A DNA stretch of 14,405 nucleotides from CAMNAO01 sp045605145 (GCA_045605145.1 JAZUPH010000009.1:1-14405), one strand, 5' to 3'. Shown: positions 1 to 7,644, numbered from the stretch's first letter. Made by a program: numbers and translations. The notes: generated by a model from the letters alone, not told the origin.

Positions 1-45
1 TGGTGGAGATAAGCGGGATCGAACCGCTGACCTCTTGAATGCCAT
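1..45 (-). pseudogene. Truncated tRNA-Ala(GGC), 3' half; probable attachment-site scar
   Basis: Read on the minus strand, this is the last 45 nt of a tRNA-Ala. It has the anticodon loop with GGC (complement of 41-43), the 3' anticodon stem TCAAG, the variable region AGGTC, the T arm AGCGG-TTCGATC-CCGCT, the acceptor 3' strand TATCTCC and an encoded ACCA. The match stops at the first base of the anticodon loop. The bases to the right (46-80) contain no 5' anticodon stem, D arm or acceptor 5' strand. A break at the anticodon loop that leaves the 3' half intact is the known signature of an att site made by a tyrosine integrase in a tRNA gene. The geometry puts the element to the right of this fragment. 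The window begins at the CCA, so what lies to the left is unseen. The identification of the tRNA is firm; the att interpretation is inference. Confidence 0.75.
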
Positions 46-64
46 AAAACCCCAGAATGCCATA
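37..64. repeat. 10-bp direct repeat GAATGCCATA at the edge of the tRNA fragment
   Basis: GAATGCCATA occurs at 37-46 and again at 55-64, 18 bp apart. The first copy covers the tRNA anticodon loop and the start of its 3' stem, which is where the tRNA match ends. The second copy lies just outside the tRNA remnant. It could be a second core-like integrase site or a trace of repeated integration or excision. Chance cannot be excluded for so short a repeat. Confidence 0.5.
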
Positions 65-90
65 CCGACATATCTTTTTCATCTACATGG

Positions 91-119
91 TTGATTACTG
101 CGGGCATATAGCATATAAT
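91..119 (+). promoter_or_regulatory. Sigma-A promoter of the small zinc-ribbon gene
   Basis: A -35 element TTGATT (91-96) is followed after a 17-bp spacer by a consensus -10 TATAAT (114-119). Transcription would begin near 126, leaving a leader of about 25 nt before the ATG at 151. That leader contains the ribosome binding site AAAGGAG (137-143). Confidence 0.75.
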
Positions 120-150
120 TAAGTGAGCATAACAGCAAAGGAGTACCATT

Positions 151-375
151 ATGGATATTCTCAAAGACATTGATCTGTTCGACTGCCCTATCTGCGGGGG
201 CCCCGGCCTGCTGGAAGAGGAATATGGATGGTGCATCAGCGTCACCTGCCTTGACTGCGGTTGCCACACGGCGGAGCTTGCTTTCAACAACGACGAAGAG
301 CGTCTTAAGGTTGCAAAACAGGCCGCCACGATGTGGAACATAGGTAAAGTAATACCCGGTGGGGTTGGCGAATAA
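151..375 (+). CDS. Small Lar-like zinc-ribbon protein (restriction alleviation family-like)
   Basis: A 74-aa protein with two CxxC pairs (CPIC near residues 12-15 and CLDC near 34-37), a second CGC knuckle, and an ending with the 'A..MWN' pattern. This arrangement of 'CPxCGGxxxL', a beta-strand pair, a second CxxCG and then a short acidic helix ending in W-N resembles the Lar restriction-alleviation zinc-ribbon family found in phages and prophages. Lar of Rac prophage moderates type I restriction; whether this protein does so is unknown. The start is supported by AAAGGAG seven bases upstream and a consensus promoter. It is a monocistronic unit with its own terminator, directly beside the tRNA att-like scar, which fits an origin in a mobile element. 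It could also be a generic zinc-ribbon protein of another role. Confidence 0.7.
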   Translation: MDILKDIDLFDCPICGGPGLLEEEYGWCISVTCLDCGCHTAELAFNNDEERLKVAKQAATMWNIGKVIPGGVGE

Positions 376-392
376 ACGGAAGTCGTGAGATT

Positions 393-433
393 ATGCCGTC
401 GTGAACTGCGTGCAGTTCGCGGCGGCATTTTTT
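393..433 (+). terminator. Rho-independent terminator after the zinc-ribbon gene
   Basis: A 16-bp stem pairs 393-408 with 413-428, with two G-U wobbles in RNA and a 4-nt loop. A T run (428-433) follows directly. It lies 18 bp after the stop codon at 375 and separates this unit from the next operon. Confidence 0.85.
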
Positions 434-487
434 GCCGCGGCTGAACGGACTGACATTGCCGGCCTTTACTCTGAACTCAAGCTGTAA

Positions 488-516
488 TTGACGGTAAATT
501 GCTGCGGTGATATAAT
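488..516 (+). promoter_or_regulatory. Sigma-A promoter of the MoxR operon
   Basis: TTGACG (488-493), a 17-bp spacer and a perfect TATAAT (511-516). Transcription would start near 523, about 37 nt before the ATG at 560. The TTG of this -35 box is also the first in-frame TTG of the downstream reading frame. An automatic caller could therefore start the gene here, but those codons lie upstream of the transcript. Confidence 0.85.
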
Positions 517-559
517 AATCGTATTAACAAAATTGGCGCTGCGCCTGAAAGGACAACAA

Positions 560-1501
560 ATGAGCATTGAAAAAGCAAACGCACTCATTGCCCAGCTTGA
601 GAGCGTGATTTACGGCAAACCACAGCAGATAAGACTGGCCCTCTCCGCGCTTCTTGCAGGCGGCAACCTGCTTATTGAGGATGTGCCCGGTGTGGGTAAG
701 ACCACCCTCGCCCTTGCTCTTGCCCGCTCTGTGGATCTGAGCTTCGGCCGCATCCAGTTCACACCCGACACGCTGCCTGGGGATGTGACCGGCTACACCA
801 CCATCGATATGCGCACCGGTGAGATGCGCTTTAATGAGGGCCCGGTTATGAACAATATCGTCCTTGCCGACGAGATAAACCGCACCTCTCCCAAGACTCA
901 GGCCAGCCTGCTTGAGGTGATGGAGGAGCGTCAGGTCACCGCCGAGGGACGCACCATGCCTGTTCCAACCCCGTTCATGGTCATCGCAACTGAAAACCCC
1001 ATCGACTTTACCGGTACATACAATCTGCCCGAGGCTCAGCTTGACCGTTTCATCATGCGCATCTCAATGGGCTACCCCGGCGCGGAGGAGGAGGGCGATA
1101 TGATCAGCGCCCACCTTGCCGGCAGCTACGGTGCCGAGCTGAAGCCTGTGCTCAGCCGTGAGGAGCTGATTGAGATGCAGCAGGAGGCCGCCTCTGTTAC
1201 GGTCAGTGCCGCAATTCGCGATTACATCGTCCGGATCGTAAACGCCACCCGCAATTCCCGCAGCCTTACCCTGGGTGCCAGCCCCCGTGCATCGCTGGCT
1301 CTTGCCCGCGCATCACAGGCCTGGGCATATCTCAGCGGCAGAGATTATGTAAACCCCGAAGACATTCAGACCGTTGCCCCCGCCGTGCTGACCCACAGGC
1401 TGGTGGTATCGCTGGAGGCCAGCCTGCGGAAGGCAACTGCCGCGGATATACTTAAAGATTGCATGAACAGTGTCTCCGTGCCGCCCGTATTTGACAAATA
1501 A
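560..1501 (+). CDS. MoxR-family AAA+ ATPase
   Basis: A 313-aa AAA+ ATPase of the MoxR family, the usual length. These cytosolic ATPases are thought to act as chaperone-like machines that activate or assemble partners encoded beside them. Visible motifs are Walker A EDVPGVGKTT (40-49), Walker B VLADEINR (about 101-108, with D104/E105), sensor 1 ATENP (143-147, N146), and the C-terminal lid with the 'LGASPRASLALARASQAWA' region. I chose the ATG at 560 because AAAGGA lies seven bases upstream and the alternative TTG at 488 falls in the -35 box. Its stop codon shares one base with the start of the DUF58 gene (TAATG), so the two are translationally coupled. The MoxR / DUF58 / transglutaminase set is a widely conserved operon whose biochemical purpose is still poorly defined; an envelope role is inferred. 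Confidence 0.93.
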   Translation: MSIEKANALIAQLESVIYGKPQQIRLALSALLAGGNLLIEDVPGVGKTTLALALARSVDLSFGRIQFTPDTLPGDVTGYTTIDMRTGEMRFNEGPVMNNIVLADEINRTSPKTQASLLEVMEERQVTAEGRTMPVPTPFMVIATENPIDFTGTYNLPEAQLDRFIMRISMGYPGAEEEGDMISAHLAGSYGAELKPVLSREELIEMQQEAASVTVSAAIRDYIVRIVNATRNSRSLTLGASPRASLALARASQAWAYLSGRDYVNPEDIQTVAPAVLTHRLVVSLEASLRKATAADILKDCMNSVSVPPVFDK

Positions 1502-2697
1502 TGGACAGAGGTATGATGATCAGGCGGCTGCTGTGCGCTGTGTCGGTGGCCGCCTGCGCGGTTTTGATCGGATTCCGCGGCGGTACGGCCAGCTATATGC
1601 TGCTGTGGGCGTCACTTACGATCCCGCTGTTTGCCGCATCTTACCGGCGAATAATTACGGAGTCACTGAGGATAAATTTCCACATCAGTGACCATACCGT
1701 GCTGCGCGGAGAGCGCACCCGCGGCACCCTGATATTCTCCAACGAGAGCGCGCTGCCCATTTCTGATGTGCGCATCAGGCTCACCTCCGGCAAAATACGC
1801 TTTGCCGAGACTGAGCAGGAGCTGGTCTGCTCCCTTAAACCCCGTGAGATCAAGCGCATTGAGTTCGAGCTTGAGTGCCTGCACTGCGGAATGGGGACGG
1901 TGGGCAGTGACGAGATAGTTATCAGCGACATATTTTCTCTTTCCCGGAAAAAATTCAAAGCGCTGGGCTCGATACAGGTGCAGCCCCGCGCCCAGCATAT
2001 ACAGGACCTCATCGTCGCCCCGGTGCGTGAGGTGGAGCGGCAGCGCGTTGCCCGCAGCTATTTTGGTGACACCATGCCCGACGGACAGCTGAAAGCATAT
2101 CTGCCCGGTGAGGATGTCCGCCGCATCCACTGGAAGGCTTCTGTCCTGCAGGGCAAACCTATAATGCGAAATCTGATACCGGAGCCGAAAAATGAGATCG
2201 TCCTGCTGCCGGATGCGCGCGGCTCACTCCCTGCGGGTGAAGCAGGATGGGTGGCGGAGGACAGTGTTATTGAGGGCACTCTTGCCATTGCCGATTATTT
2301 TCTGCGGCACAACATTCCTTTGCGTGTTCTCCCTGATGAGGCCCGTGCGGTGAATGTATTTACGCCGTCTAACTACCTGCGCCTTTACGATATCTGCGCA
2401 TCCAATTTCTTCTCCGGCGATCTGCGTCCGGACGAAATCCTGGAGCGGGATATTTCTGCCCGAAGCGGCAGCCGCAGCTACATCATTCTCACATGGGAAC
2501 TGGATGAAGATTTCATCCGCCGCTGCAGCAGCATCATAGACGTGGGCGCGGAAGTGACTGTGGTATTCATCGGCGACAGTCCGCAGGCGAGAAATCTTGC
2601 CACGGTGGAGCGGCGTATTGCCTTCTATCAGGTCACGGCGCAGAACGACATTTTCGCGGTCCTCAGCGGTTCCAGCGGTATCGAGGGGGCGGTGTAA
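1501..2697 (+). CDS. DUF58 domain protein, membrane-anchored
   Basis: A 398-aa protein with an N-terminal hydrophobic hairpin (about residues 8-48, two short membrane segments around a glycine-rich turn). A beta-rich region follows (about 55-150), then the DUF58 signature 'LPGEDVRRIHWKAS' (about 201-214, with H210-W211-K212). The remaining 180 residues resemble a von Willebrand-A-like fold ('EIVLLPDARGS', 'YIILTWELDEDF', 'GAEVTVVFIGD'). Proteins of this type accompany MoxR ATPases, and the vWA-like part is a plausible ATPase docking surface; this is family knowledge plus inference. The start codon overlaps the moxR stop and the stop overlaps the next start (TAATG again), which indicates a single transcript and coupled translation. 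A second in-frame ATG at 1513 is possible but has a worse ribosome binding site distance. Confidence 0.9.
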   Translation: MDRGMMIRRLLCAVSVAACAVLIGFRGGTASYMLLWASLTIPLFAASYRRIITESLRINFHISDHTVLRGERTRGTLIFSNESALPISDVRIRLTSGKIRFAETEQELVCSLKPREIKRIEFELECLHCGMGTVGSDEIVISDIFSLSRKKFKALGSIQVQPRAQHIQDLIVAPVREVERQRVARSYFGDTMPDGQLKAYLPGEDVRRIHWKASVLQGKPIMRNLIPEPKNEIVLLPDARGSLPAGEAGWVAEDSVIEGTLAIADYFLRHNIPLRVLPDEARAVNVFTPSNYLRLYDICASNFFSGDLRPDEILERDISARSGSRSYIILTWELDEDFIRRCSSIIDVGAEVTVVFIGDSPQARNLATVERRIAFYQVTAQNDIFAVLSGSSGIEGAV

Positions 2698-4979
2698 TGA
2701 AAGAGTTCTTGAAGGATTATCTGCACCGTGTTCTGATAACCGTCCTGCTGTGCAGCTGCCTGCTGTCGGTCTTTATGTGGCTGACTGGCGCGGCGGTTCA
2801 CACGGCGGTGGTGCTTCTTATTCTCTTTGCCTGGACGGCACTGATCGCCGCATTGGACAGGATATGGCGCTGGCCCGCTGCCCTGGGACTTACGGTACTT
2901 ACCCAGCTTGTAACGCTCTGGATCGCCGATACTGCGGCTGTGGCCGAATACCTTGGCGCTGTGCTTGGCGGCGGCGGGGCAGAGGCATCGGTGAGCGGCG
3001 ATGTTGCCGTGCTTATGTTGCTGATGGCGGCGGCTCTTGTATTCCTGTATGCCATGCGCGGTTTTTGGCCCCGTGCTGTTCTGTGCATCGGCTGGATCAT
3101 TTTCTGGGTGGTCGCGGCGATTATTGAGCTTGCTGTACCCAAGCTGGCCTTGGCGGCAATAACGCCCGTTATACTCTTCACTCTCGTTCAGGCGTTGCAT
3201 CTTACCCGCAGCAGAAAAGAGGAGGGCAGCTTTGAAGAGCTTTCTTCCGGGCTTATGTCCATGTTCTTTGCTGCCAGCCTGGTGCTTATGCTGATGCCCA
3301 CCTCTGTGAAGCCGTACGGTTATCCGCTTCTCAACGCCATTTGGGACGGTATGGAAAAGCTGTACCACAGTATCGAGACCCAGATACTCTACCGCGGCAA
3401 AGGCGATGAACAGTTCGGCATGAGCTTCAACGGCTATTCCGAGGATGGCACAATGGGCAGCGGCCTGTATAATCAGGATGACGGCCTGCTGTTTGCCAAG
3501 CCCAAGAGCGATACCGACGGTATGCTCTATCTTCTGGGCAATACCTGGGATACCTACGCCGATGACCGATGGATGTCGCAGCTTGAGCCCGACGCGGACG
3601 AACTTTTGAGCTGGAACATGGACACGGCGGAGCATATTTACGCCCTCTGGCGCTACAGCCAGACGGAGGATGTTAATGTTGAAGACCTGTTGCGCGAGAA
3701 TAATGTTTACATAACATATCAGGATGTGCGTCTGCGGACCCTGTTCACAGCGCGCAATTGCCTGCTTATTACCACGGATGATGAGCGCTTCCCCTGGCAG
3801 GCACAGGCCGGCAGAACGACCTTTGACTATCTTCAGAAGAACGATACCTATTACCGACTGTATTATCTTGAGGAGAATCCGTATTATATTGCCCGGCTTA
3901 TTGAAAGCTCCGAAGGTTATGAGTATGGCAGCCCCGACAGTATGCTCTGGTGGGAGGTAAATAAGGCCTTCGGTCAGTACTTTGTCCTGTCTCTGGACGG
4001 CAGTACAAGGATAGAGCGGCAATTACTGCAGAGGGAAGAACGGATACGAAGCAGCTACCTTGCCCTGCCTGATGACATTTCGGACGAGGTAAGGGCCCTT
4101 GCCAAACAGATAACCTCTGGCTGTGACACGGACTACGAAAAGCTGATGGCCATCCAAAGCTATCTGCAGACAAATTACAGCTATACCACATCACCGGATG
4201 CGCCGCCTTTTGGAACCTCTATGCTCGATTACATGCTTTTTGAGAGCCGTGAAGGCTACTGCACATGGTATGCCACAGCCGCTGCGGTGCTGGCACGCTG
4301 TGTGGGAGTCCCTGCCCGTTATGCTCAGGGCTATTGCGTCAGCCTTGAGGAGGGGAAGTTTACTCCCATCAACGGCACCTACAGCCACGCCTGGTGCGAG
4401 GGATATATATCCGGCTACGGCTGGATAACGGTTGAGGCTACACCCGGCTACTCCGCCTATGGTTCGGGCTGGGGAGCTGCGGTAAAGTATGAAGAGGGTG
4501 CCGGCATCACCGGCGGCATGGGCGGTTATGACGACTATGTTGAGGACTACGAGGATTATTATGAGGATTACCAGCCGGAGCTTCCACCTGAGCCTGTCCC
4601 TGAGACAGATAGTTCCGTGCTGCGGATCGTGATAATCTGTGCCTTTGCCCTGACTTTTGCCGGGGTAATGGTTGTGGCGCTTCGGGTTGAAAAGCGGCGC
4701 CGCGAGTATGAAAACGCCGATTATTCGCAGAAGGCCGTCATTGACCTTAGAAACATTCTCGTCCTGCTTGCCCGCCGCGGCTACAGGCGCAGGCCGGATG
4801 AATCGTTGAGAAAGTACTTCACGCGCCTGAAATGGAGCACAAGTATTGATATTAAACAGCTTGAGCAGATGGCGCTGTTGTATGAAGAGGTCATCTTCGG
4901 CGAAAAACAGCTTACCGAGGAGCGCTGGCAGGAGAGCCGGCAGTTTGTCGACACTGTCAGAAGACTGCGCCGCAAGTAA
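2697..4979 (+). CDS. Transmembrane transglutaminase-like protein (TgpA/DUF3488-DUF4129 type)
   Basis: A 760-aa integral membrane protein. About six or seven hydrophobic segments fill residues 10-210. A large extracytoplasmic region (about 210-640) holds a transglutaminase-like cysteine protease fold. Its catalytic candidates are Cys522 in 'EGYCTWYATA', His564 in 'YSHAWCEGYI' and Glu580 in 'ITVEATPGY'. The third position is Asp in textbook members; Glu occurs in relatives, as far as I recall. A tyrosine-rich acidic linker (YDDYVEDYEDYYEDYQPE, 611-628) and a proline/glutamate stretch lead to one more membrane helix (about 641-663). The cytosolic tail has the DUF4129-like 'RRGYRRRPDESLRKYF' pattern. 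It is the third gene of the overlapping MoxR/DUF58 operon. Acting on cell-wall or surface peptides or proteins is the likely role, but the substrate is unknown. Confidence 0.9.
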   Translation: MKEFLKDYLHRVLITVLLCSCLLSVFMWLTGAAVHTAVVLLILFAWTALIAALDRIWRWPAALGLTVLTQLVTLWIADTAAVAEYLGAVLGGGGAEASVSGDVAVLMLLMAAALVFLYAMRGFWPRAVLCIGWIIFWVVAAIIELAVPKLALAAITPVILFTLVQALHLTRSRKEEGSFEELSSGLMSMFFAASLVLMLMPTSVKPYGYPLLNAIWDGMEKLYHSIETQILYRGKGDEQFGMSFNGYSEDGTMGSGLYNQDDGLLFAKPKSDTDGMLYLLGNTWDTYADDRWMSQLEPDADELLSWNMDTAEHIYALWRYSQTEDVNVEDLLRENNVYITYQDVRLRTLFTARNCLLITTDDERFPWQAQAGRTTFDYLQKNDTYYRLYYLEENPYYIARLIESSEGYEYGSPDSMLWWEVNKAFGQYFVLSLDGSTRIERQLLQREERIRSSYLALPDDISDEVRALAKQITSGCDTDYEKLMAIQSYLQTNYSYTTSPDAPPFGTSMLDYMLFESREGYCTWYATAAAVLARCVGVPARYAQGYCVSLEEGKFTPINGTYSHAWCEGYISGYGWITVEATPGYSAYGSGWGAAVKYEEGAGITGGMGGYDDYVEDYEDYYEDYQPELPPEPVPETDSSVLRIVIICAFALTFAGVMVVALRVEKRRREYENADYSQKAVIDLRNILVLLARRGYRRRPDESLRKYFTRLKWSTSIDIKQLEQMALLYEEVIFGEKQLTEERWQESRQFVDTVRRLRRK

Positions 4980-5017
4980 GGGTACTATACAACGGAAATT
5001 ACATGGGGGTAATACAG

Positions 5018-6025
5018 ATGGAATACAGGATACTTGGAAAAACCGGCCTTAATATCTCCCGCATCGGCTTTGGCGGCATACCCATTCAGCGCATTGACGC
5101 AGAAGGGACTGGGCGGCTCATGCGTCAGCTTGTGGACGCCGGTGTCAACTACATCGACACCGCCCGCGGCTACACAGTCAGCGAGTCGTACATAGGTCAG
5201 GCGCTTGAGGGCATCCGCGACAAATTCATCATCGCCACAAAAAGCATGTCCCGCACCAAAGAGGACATGGCGAAGGATATCGACATCAGTTTGAATAACC
5301 TGCGTACCGACCATATTGAGCTTTATCAGGTGCATAATCCCAACATGGCTCAGTTGGAGCAGGTCATTGCACCCGGCGGCGCGCTGGAGGCGCTTATGGA
5401 GGCAAGGGAAGCGGGAAAGATCGGCCACATCGGCATCACCGCCCATTCACTGCAGGTCTTCCAGCGTGCGCTGGAGCTTGACTGGGTGGAGACGATAATG
5501 TTCCCCTACAACATTGTGGAAACTCACGGTGTCGATCTGGTGAAAGAGTGTGCCGGGAAGAATATCGGCTTTATTGCAATGAAGCCTCTTGCCGGCGGCG
5601 CAATTGAAAATGCCCGCCTCGCCATGCGCTATCTTGTGAATGACCCCAATGTCACCCTGCTCATCCCCGGCATGGCGACCGAGGACGAGGTGACGGAGAA
5701 TATCTCCGCCGCCTGTGATGTAAGCCCTCTCACGCCGGAGGAACTGGCGGAGATTGACGGCATCCGCGCCGCGCTGGGTACCCAGTTCTGCCGCCGCTGC
5801 AACTACTGCGCACCCTGCACTGTGGGCATTTCCATACCCAATGTGTTCCTTATGGAGGGCTACCTTGCCCGCTACGGCCTTGAGGATTGGGCCAGGGCCC
5901 GTTACGGCGCCCTTGACAAAAAGGCCTCCGCCTGCATCCGGTGCGGCCTGTGTGAGACCCGCTGTCCCTATGAACTGCCGATCCGCGATATGCTTGAACG
6001 CGCCGCCCTGCGCTTCGGCGAATAA
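5018..6025 (+). CDS. Aldo/keto reductase with C-terminal 4Fe-4S motifs
   Basis: A 335-aa cytosolic oxidoreductase. The N-terminal TIM-barrel region starts 'YRILGKTGLNISRIGFGG' and carries the full aldo/keto reductase tetrad: Asp47, Tyr52, Lys75 and His106. The last 80 residues hold two four-cysteine motifs. The first is CxxCxxCxxC (C258, 261, 264, 267). The second is a ferredoxin-type CxxCxxCxxxCP (C306, 309, 312, 316). This is the layout of the anaerobe-type 'predicted aldo/keto reductase with iron-sulfur' family (COG1453-like), whose substrates are mostly unknown. I chose the ATG at 5018 because the protein family begins at M-E-Y-R and GGGGG (5005-5009) sits in ribosome-binding position. 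The upstream ATG at 5003 would add only five residues and overlaps that site. It lies 38 bp after the transglutaminase gene with no terminator or convincing promoter between, so co-transcription is possible. Confidence 0.92.
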   Translation: MEYRILGKTGLNISRIGFGGIPIQRIDAEGTGRLMRQLVDAGVNYIDTARGYTVSESYIGQALEGIRDKFIIATKSMSRTKEDMAKDIDISLNNLRTDHIELYQVHNPNMAQLEQVIAPGGALEALMEAREAGKIGHIGITAHSLQVFQRALELDWVETIMFPYNIVETHGVDLVKECAGKNIGFIAMKPLAGGAIENARLAMRYLVNDPNVTLLIPGMATEDEVTENISAACDVSPLTPEELAEIDGIRAALGTQFCRRCNYCAPCTVGISIPNVFLMEGYLARYGLEDWARARYGALDKKASACIRCGLCETRCPYELPIRDMLERAALRFGE

Positions 6026-6043
6026 GGGTATAAACGGATAATA

Positions 6044-6091
6044 AAACACCGCAGAAGCGGCATTTGCCGACTCTGCGGTGTTTCTTTTGTT
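6044..6091. terminator. Shared terminator between convergent genes
   Basis: A perfect 12-bp stem pairs 6044-6055 with 6072-6083, and a smaller GCGGC/GCCG hairpin sits in its loop. On the plus strand the stem runs into TTTCTTTTGTTT. On the minus strand it is followed by TTTTATTAT. It sits between the ends of the aldo/keto reductase (plus) and the MATE pump (minus), so it can serve both. Confidence 0.85.
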
Positions 6092-6118
6092 TCAAAGGTA
6101 ATCGCGGATATGCCGGAT

Positions 6119-7501
6119 TCAGCTTTCCGGTCTGCTGTCCCCGTCTTCTATTTCGCGCAGGGCTTTTTTAAACTGGACGGAGAACAGTATCGCCGTGAAG
6201 GTGACAGCCAGCGCATCCGCCACAGGTTCTGCCGTGTATACGGCCATTGCCTTGTCGGCCATGAACATTGGCAGGATGTAGATAAGCGGGATAAGCAGAA
6301 CGATCTTGCGGATGATGGCCACGGTGACGGAGGACAGGGCCTTGCCCAGGGATACGAAGGTCATCTGGCAGGCGACCTGTATGCCGAAGATCAGCTGTGC
6401 GCCGCAGTAGGTGCGCAGCGCCCTGGATGCATAGTCCAGCAGAGCCGTGTCGGGTGTGAACATGCCGGCAAACATACGCGGAGCCAGCATGATAAGTGCC
6501 CACAGAGTGAAAGAGTAGATAATGCTCACCTTCAAAAGTGCGAAGTACGCACCTTTCACGCGCCTTACATTCCGCGCACCGTAGTTGAAACTGATGATGG
6601 GCTGTGCTCCTTGTGCCAGACCCTGCAGCGGCATCATTGCAAACTGCATCACGCTGGTGAGGATCGTCATTGCGCCCACAGCCACATCCCCGCCGTAACG
6701 CAGCAGGGAGGAGTTGAAGCATACCGCAATAAGGCTTTCGGTGGACTGCATGATGAACTGTGCCGTGCCCAGCGCAATGCAGGGGAGGACGATCTTTGCC
6801 CTGATACGCAGGTTCTCTCTTTTTATTCGCAGGATCGTTTTCCCACTGCTTAAAAATGACAGCACCCACACGCAGGAAGCGCCCTGGGAAATAACCGTTG
6901 CCAGTGCGGCGCCGCGCACGCCCATGTTGAAGCCGAAGATAAATACCGGGTCGAGTATGATGTTGCACACGGCGCCCAGAAGCACTGTCATCATTCCCAT
7001 TTTTGCAAACCCCTGCGCCGTGATGTATGCGTTCATACCCAGGGTCAGCTGGACAAAAACGGTGCCCAGGGCATATATGCTCATATAATCCACGGCGTAG
7101 TCAATGGTGTTCTCGCTGCCGCCGAAGAGCATCAGCAGGTCGCGGCTGAAAAACAGCAGAAAAATCGTCATCACCAGCGACACGATCACCTGCAACGCCA
7201 GACAGCCGCCCATTGTCTTTTCCGCGGCGTCCTTGTCTCCGCTGCCCATAAAGATCGATGCTCTCGGAGCTCCGCCGACGCTTATAAGCGCGGCGAAGGC
7301 GGACACGAACAGAATGATGGGCATGCATATTCCCACGCCCGTGAGTGCCAGGTTTCCGTTTTCAGGCATATGACCGATGTACACCCGGTCAACGATGTTG
7401 TACAGCATATTGATAAGCTGTGCCGCCACAGTGGGAATCGCCAGACGGAACAGCAGTTTACCTACGGGTTCGGTGCCGAGAAAGGCGTTCTTTTCGTTCA
7501 T
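6119..7501 (-). CDS. MATE-family multidrug/toxin efflux transporter
   Basis: A 460-aa polytopic membrane protein of the usual MATE length (440-460 aa), with about twelve hydrophobic segments in two related halves. The N-terminus 'PVGKLLFRLAIPTVAAQLINMLYNIVDRVYIGH' is the typical opening of the clostridial/MepA-like branch. It is followed by 'LTGVGICMPI', and the second half repeats the pattern with 'GLAQGAQPIISFNYGARN'. MATE proteins export cationic drugs, dyes or metabolites in exchange for Na+ or H+. The coupling ion and substrate cannot be read from the sequence. The start is supported by AAAGAAG upstream of the ATG and a near-consensus promoter 40 bp further back. It is transcribed alone, separated by terminators from both neighbours. 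Confidence 0.93.
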   Translation of the reverse strand: MNEKNAFLGTEPVGKLLFRLAIPTVAAQLINMLYNIVDRVYIGHMPENGNLALTGVGICMPIILFVSAFAALISVGGAPRASIFMGSGDKDAAEKTMGGCLALQVIVSLVMTIFLLFFSRDLLMLFGGSENTIDYAVDYMSIYALGTVFVQLTLGMNAYITAQGFAKMGMMTVLLGAVCNIILDPVFIFGFNMGVRGAALATVISQGASCVWVLSFLSSGKTILRIKRENLRIRAKIVLPCIALGTAQFIMQSTESLIAVCFNSSLLRYGGDVAVGAMTILTSVMQFAMMPLQGLAQGAQPIISFNYGARNVRRVKGAYFALLKVSIIYSFTLWALIMLAPRMFAGMFTPDTALLDYASRALRTYCGAQLIFGIQVACQMTFVSLGKALSSVTVAIIRKIVLLIPLIYILPMFMADKAMAVYTAEPVADALAVTFTAILFSVQFKKALREIEDGDSRPES

Positions 7502-7538
7502 ATCTGCGCTTCTTTCGTGATAATTGTTCTATATTGCT

Positions 7539-7567
7539 ATTTTATGGCTGCCCACGGTGTTTGTCAA
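7539..7567 (-). promoter_or_regulatory. Promoter of the MATE transporter gene
   Basis: On the minus strand there is a perfect -35 TTGACA (complement of 7562-7567), a 17-bp spacer and a -10 TAAAAT (complement of 7539-7544). The leader to the ATG is about 30 nt. No obvious operator palindrome overlaps it. Confidence 0.85.
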
Positions 7568-7580
7568 GGCTTGAGGCAGG

Positions 7581-7615
7581 AAAATGCGCCCCCCATATTA
7601 CATGGGAGGGCGCAT
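7581..7615 (-). terminator. Terminator of the ceramidase-like gene
   Basis: A 13-bp stem pairs 7584-7596 with 7602-7615, with a single bulged A at 7607 and a 5-nt loop. Read on the minus strand it is followed by a short T run (complement of 7581-7584). It lies 30 bp after the stop codon of the minus-strand gene and just upstream of the MATE promoter. Confidence 0.75.
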
Positions 7616-7644
7616 CGTGTCGTATTTATATGAGAAAACGCGGC

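Noticed and set aside
2628..4022. Long minus-strand open frame (464 codons) opposite the transglutaminase gene
   Set aside because: It is the mirror frame of a strongly supported gene in GC-rich DNA. Its translation is rich in His, Gln and Lys with no domain pattern, and it has no ribosome binding site or promoter.
6110..6853. Plus-strand open frame (247 codons) opposite the MATE gene
   Set aside because: Mirror translation of a transporter gene, rich in His, Gln and Cys, overlapping the shared terminator region; no promoter or ribosome binding site.
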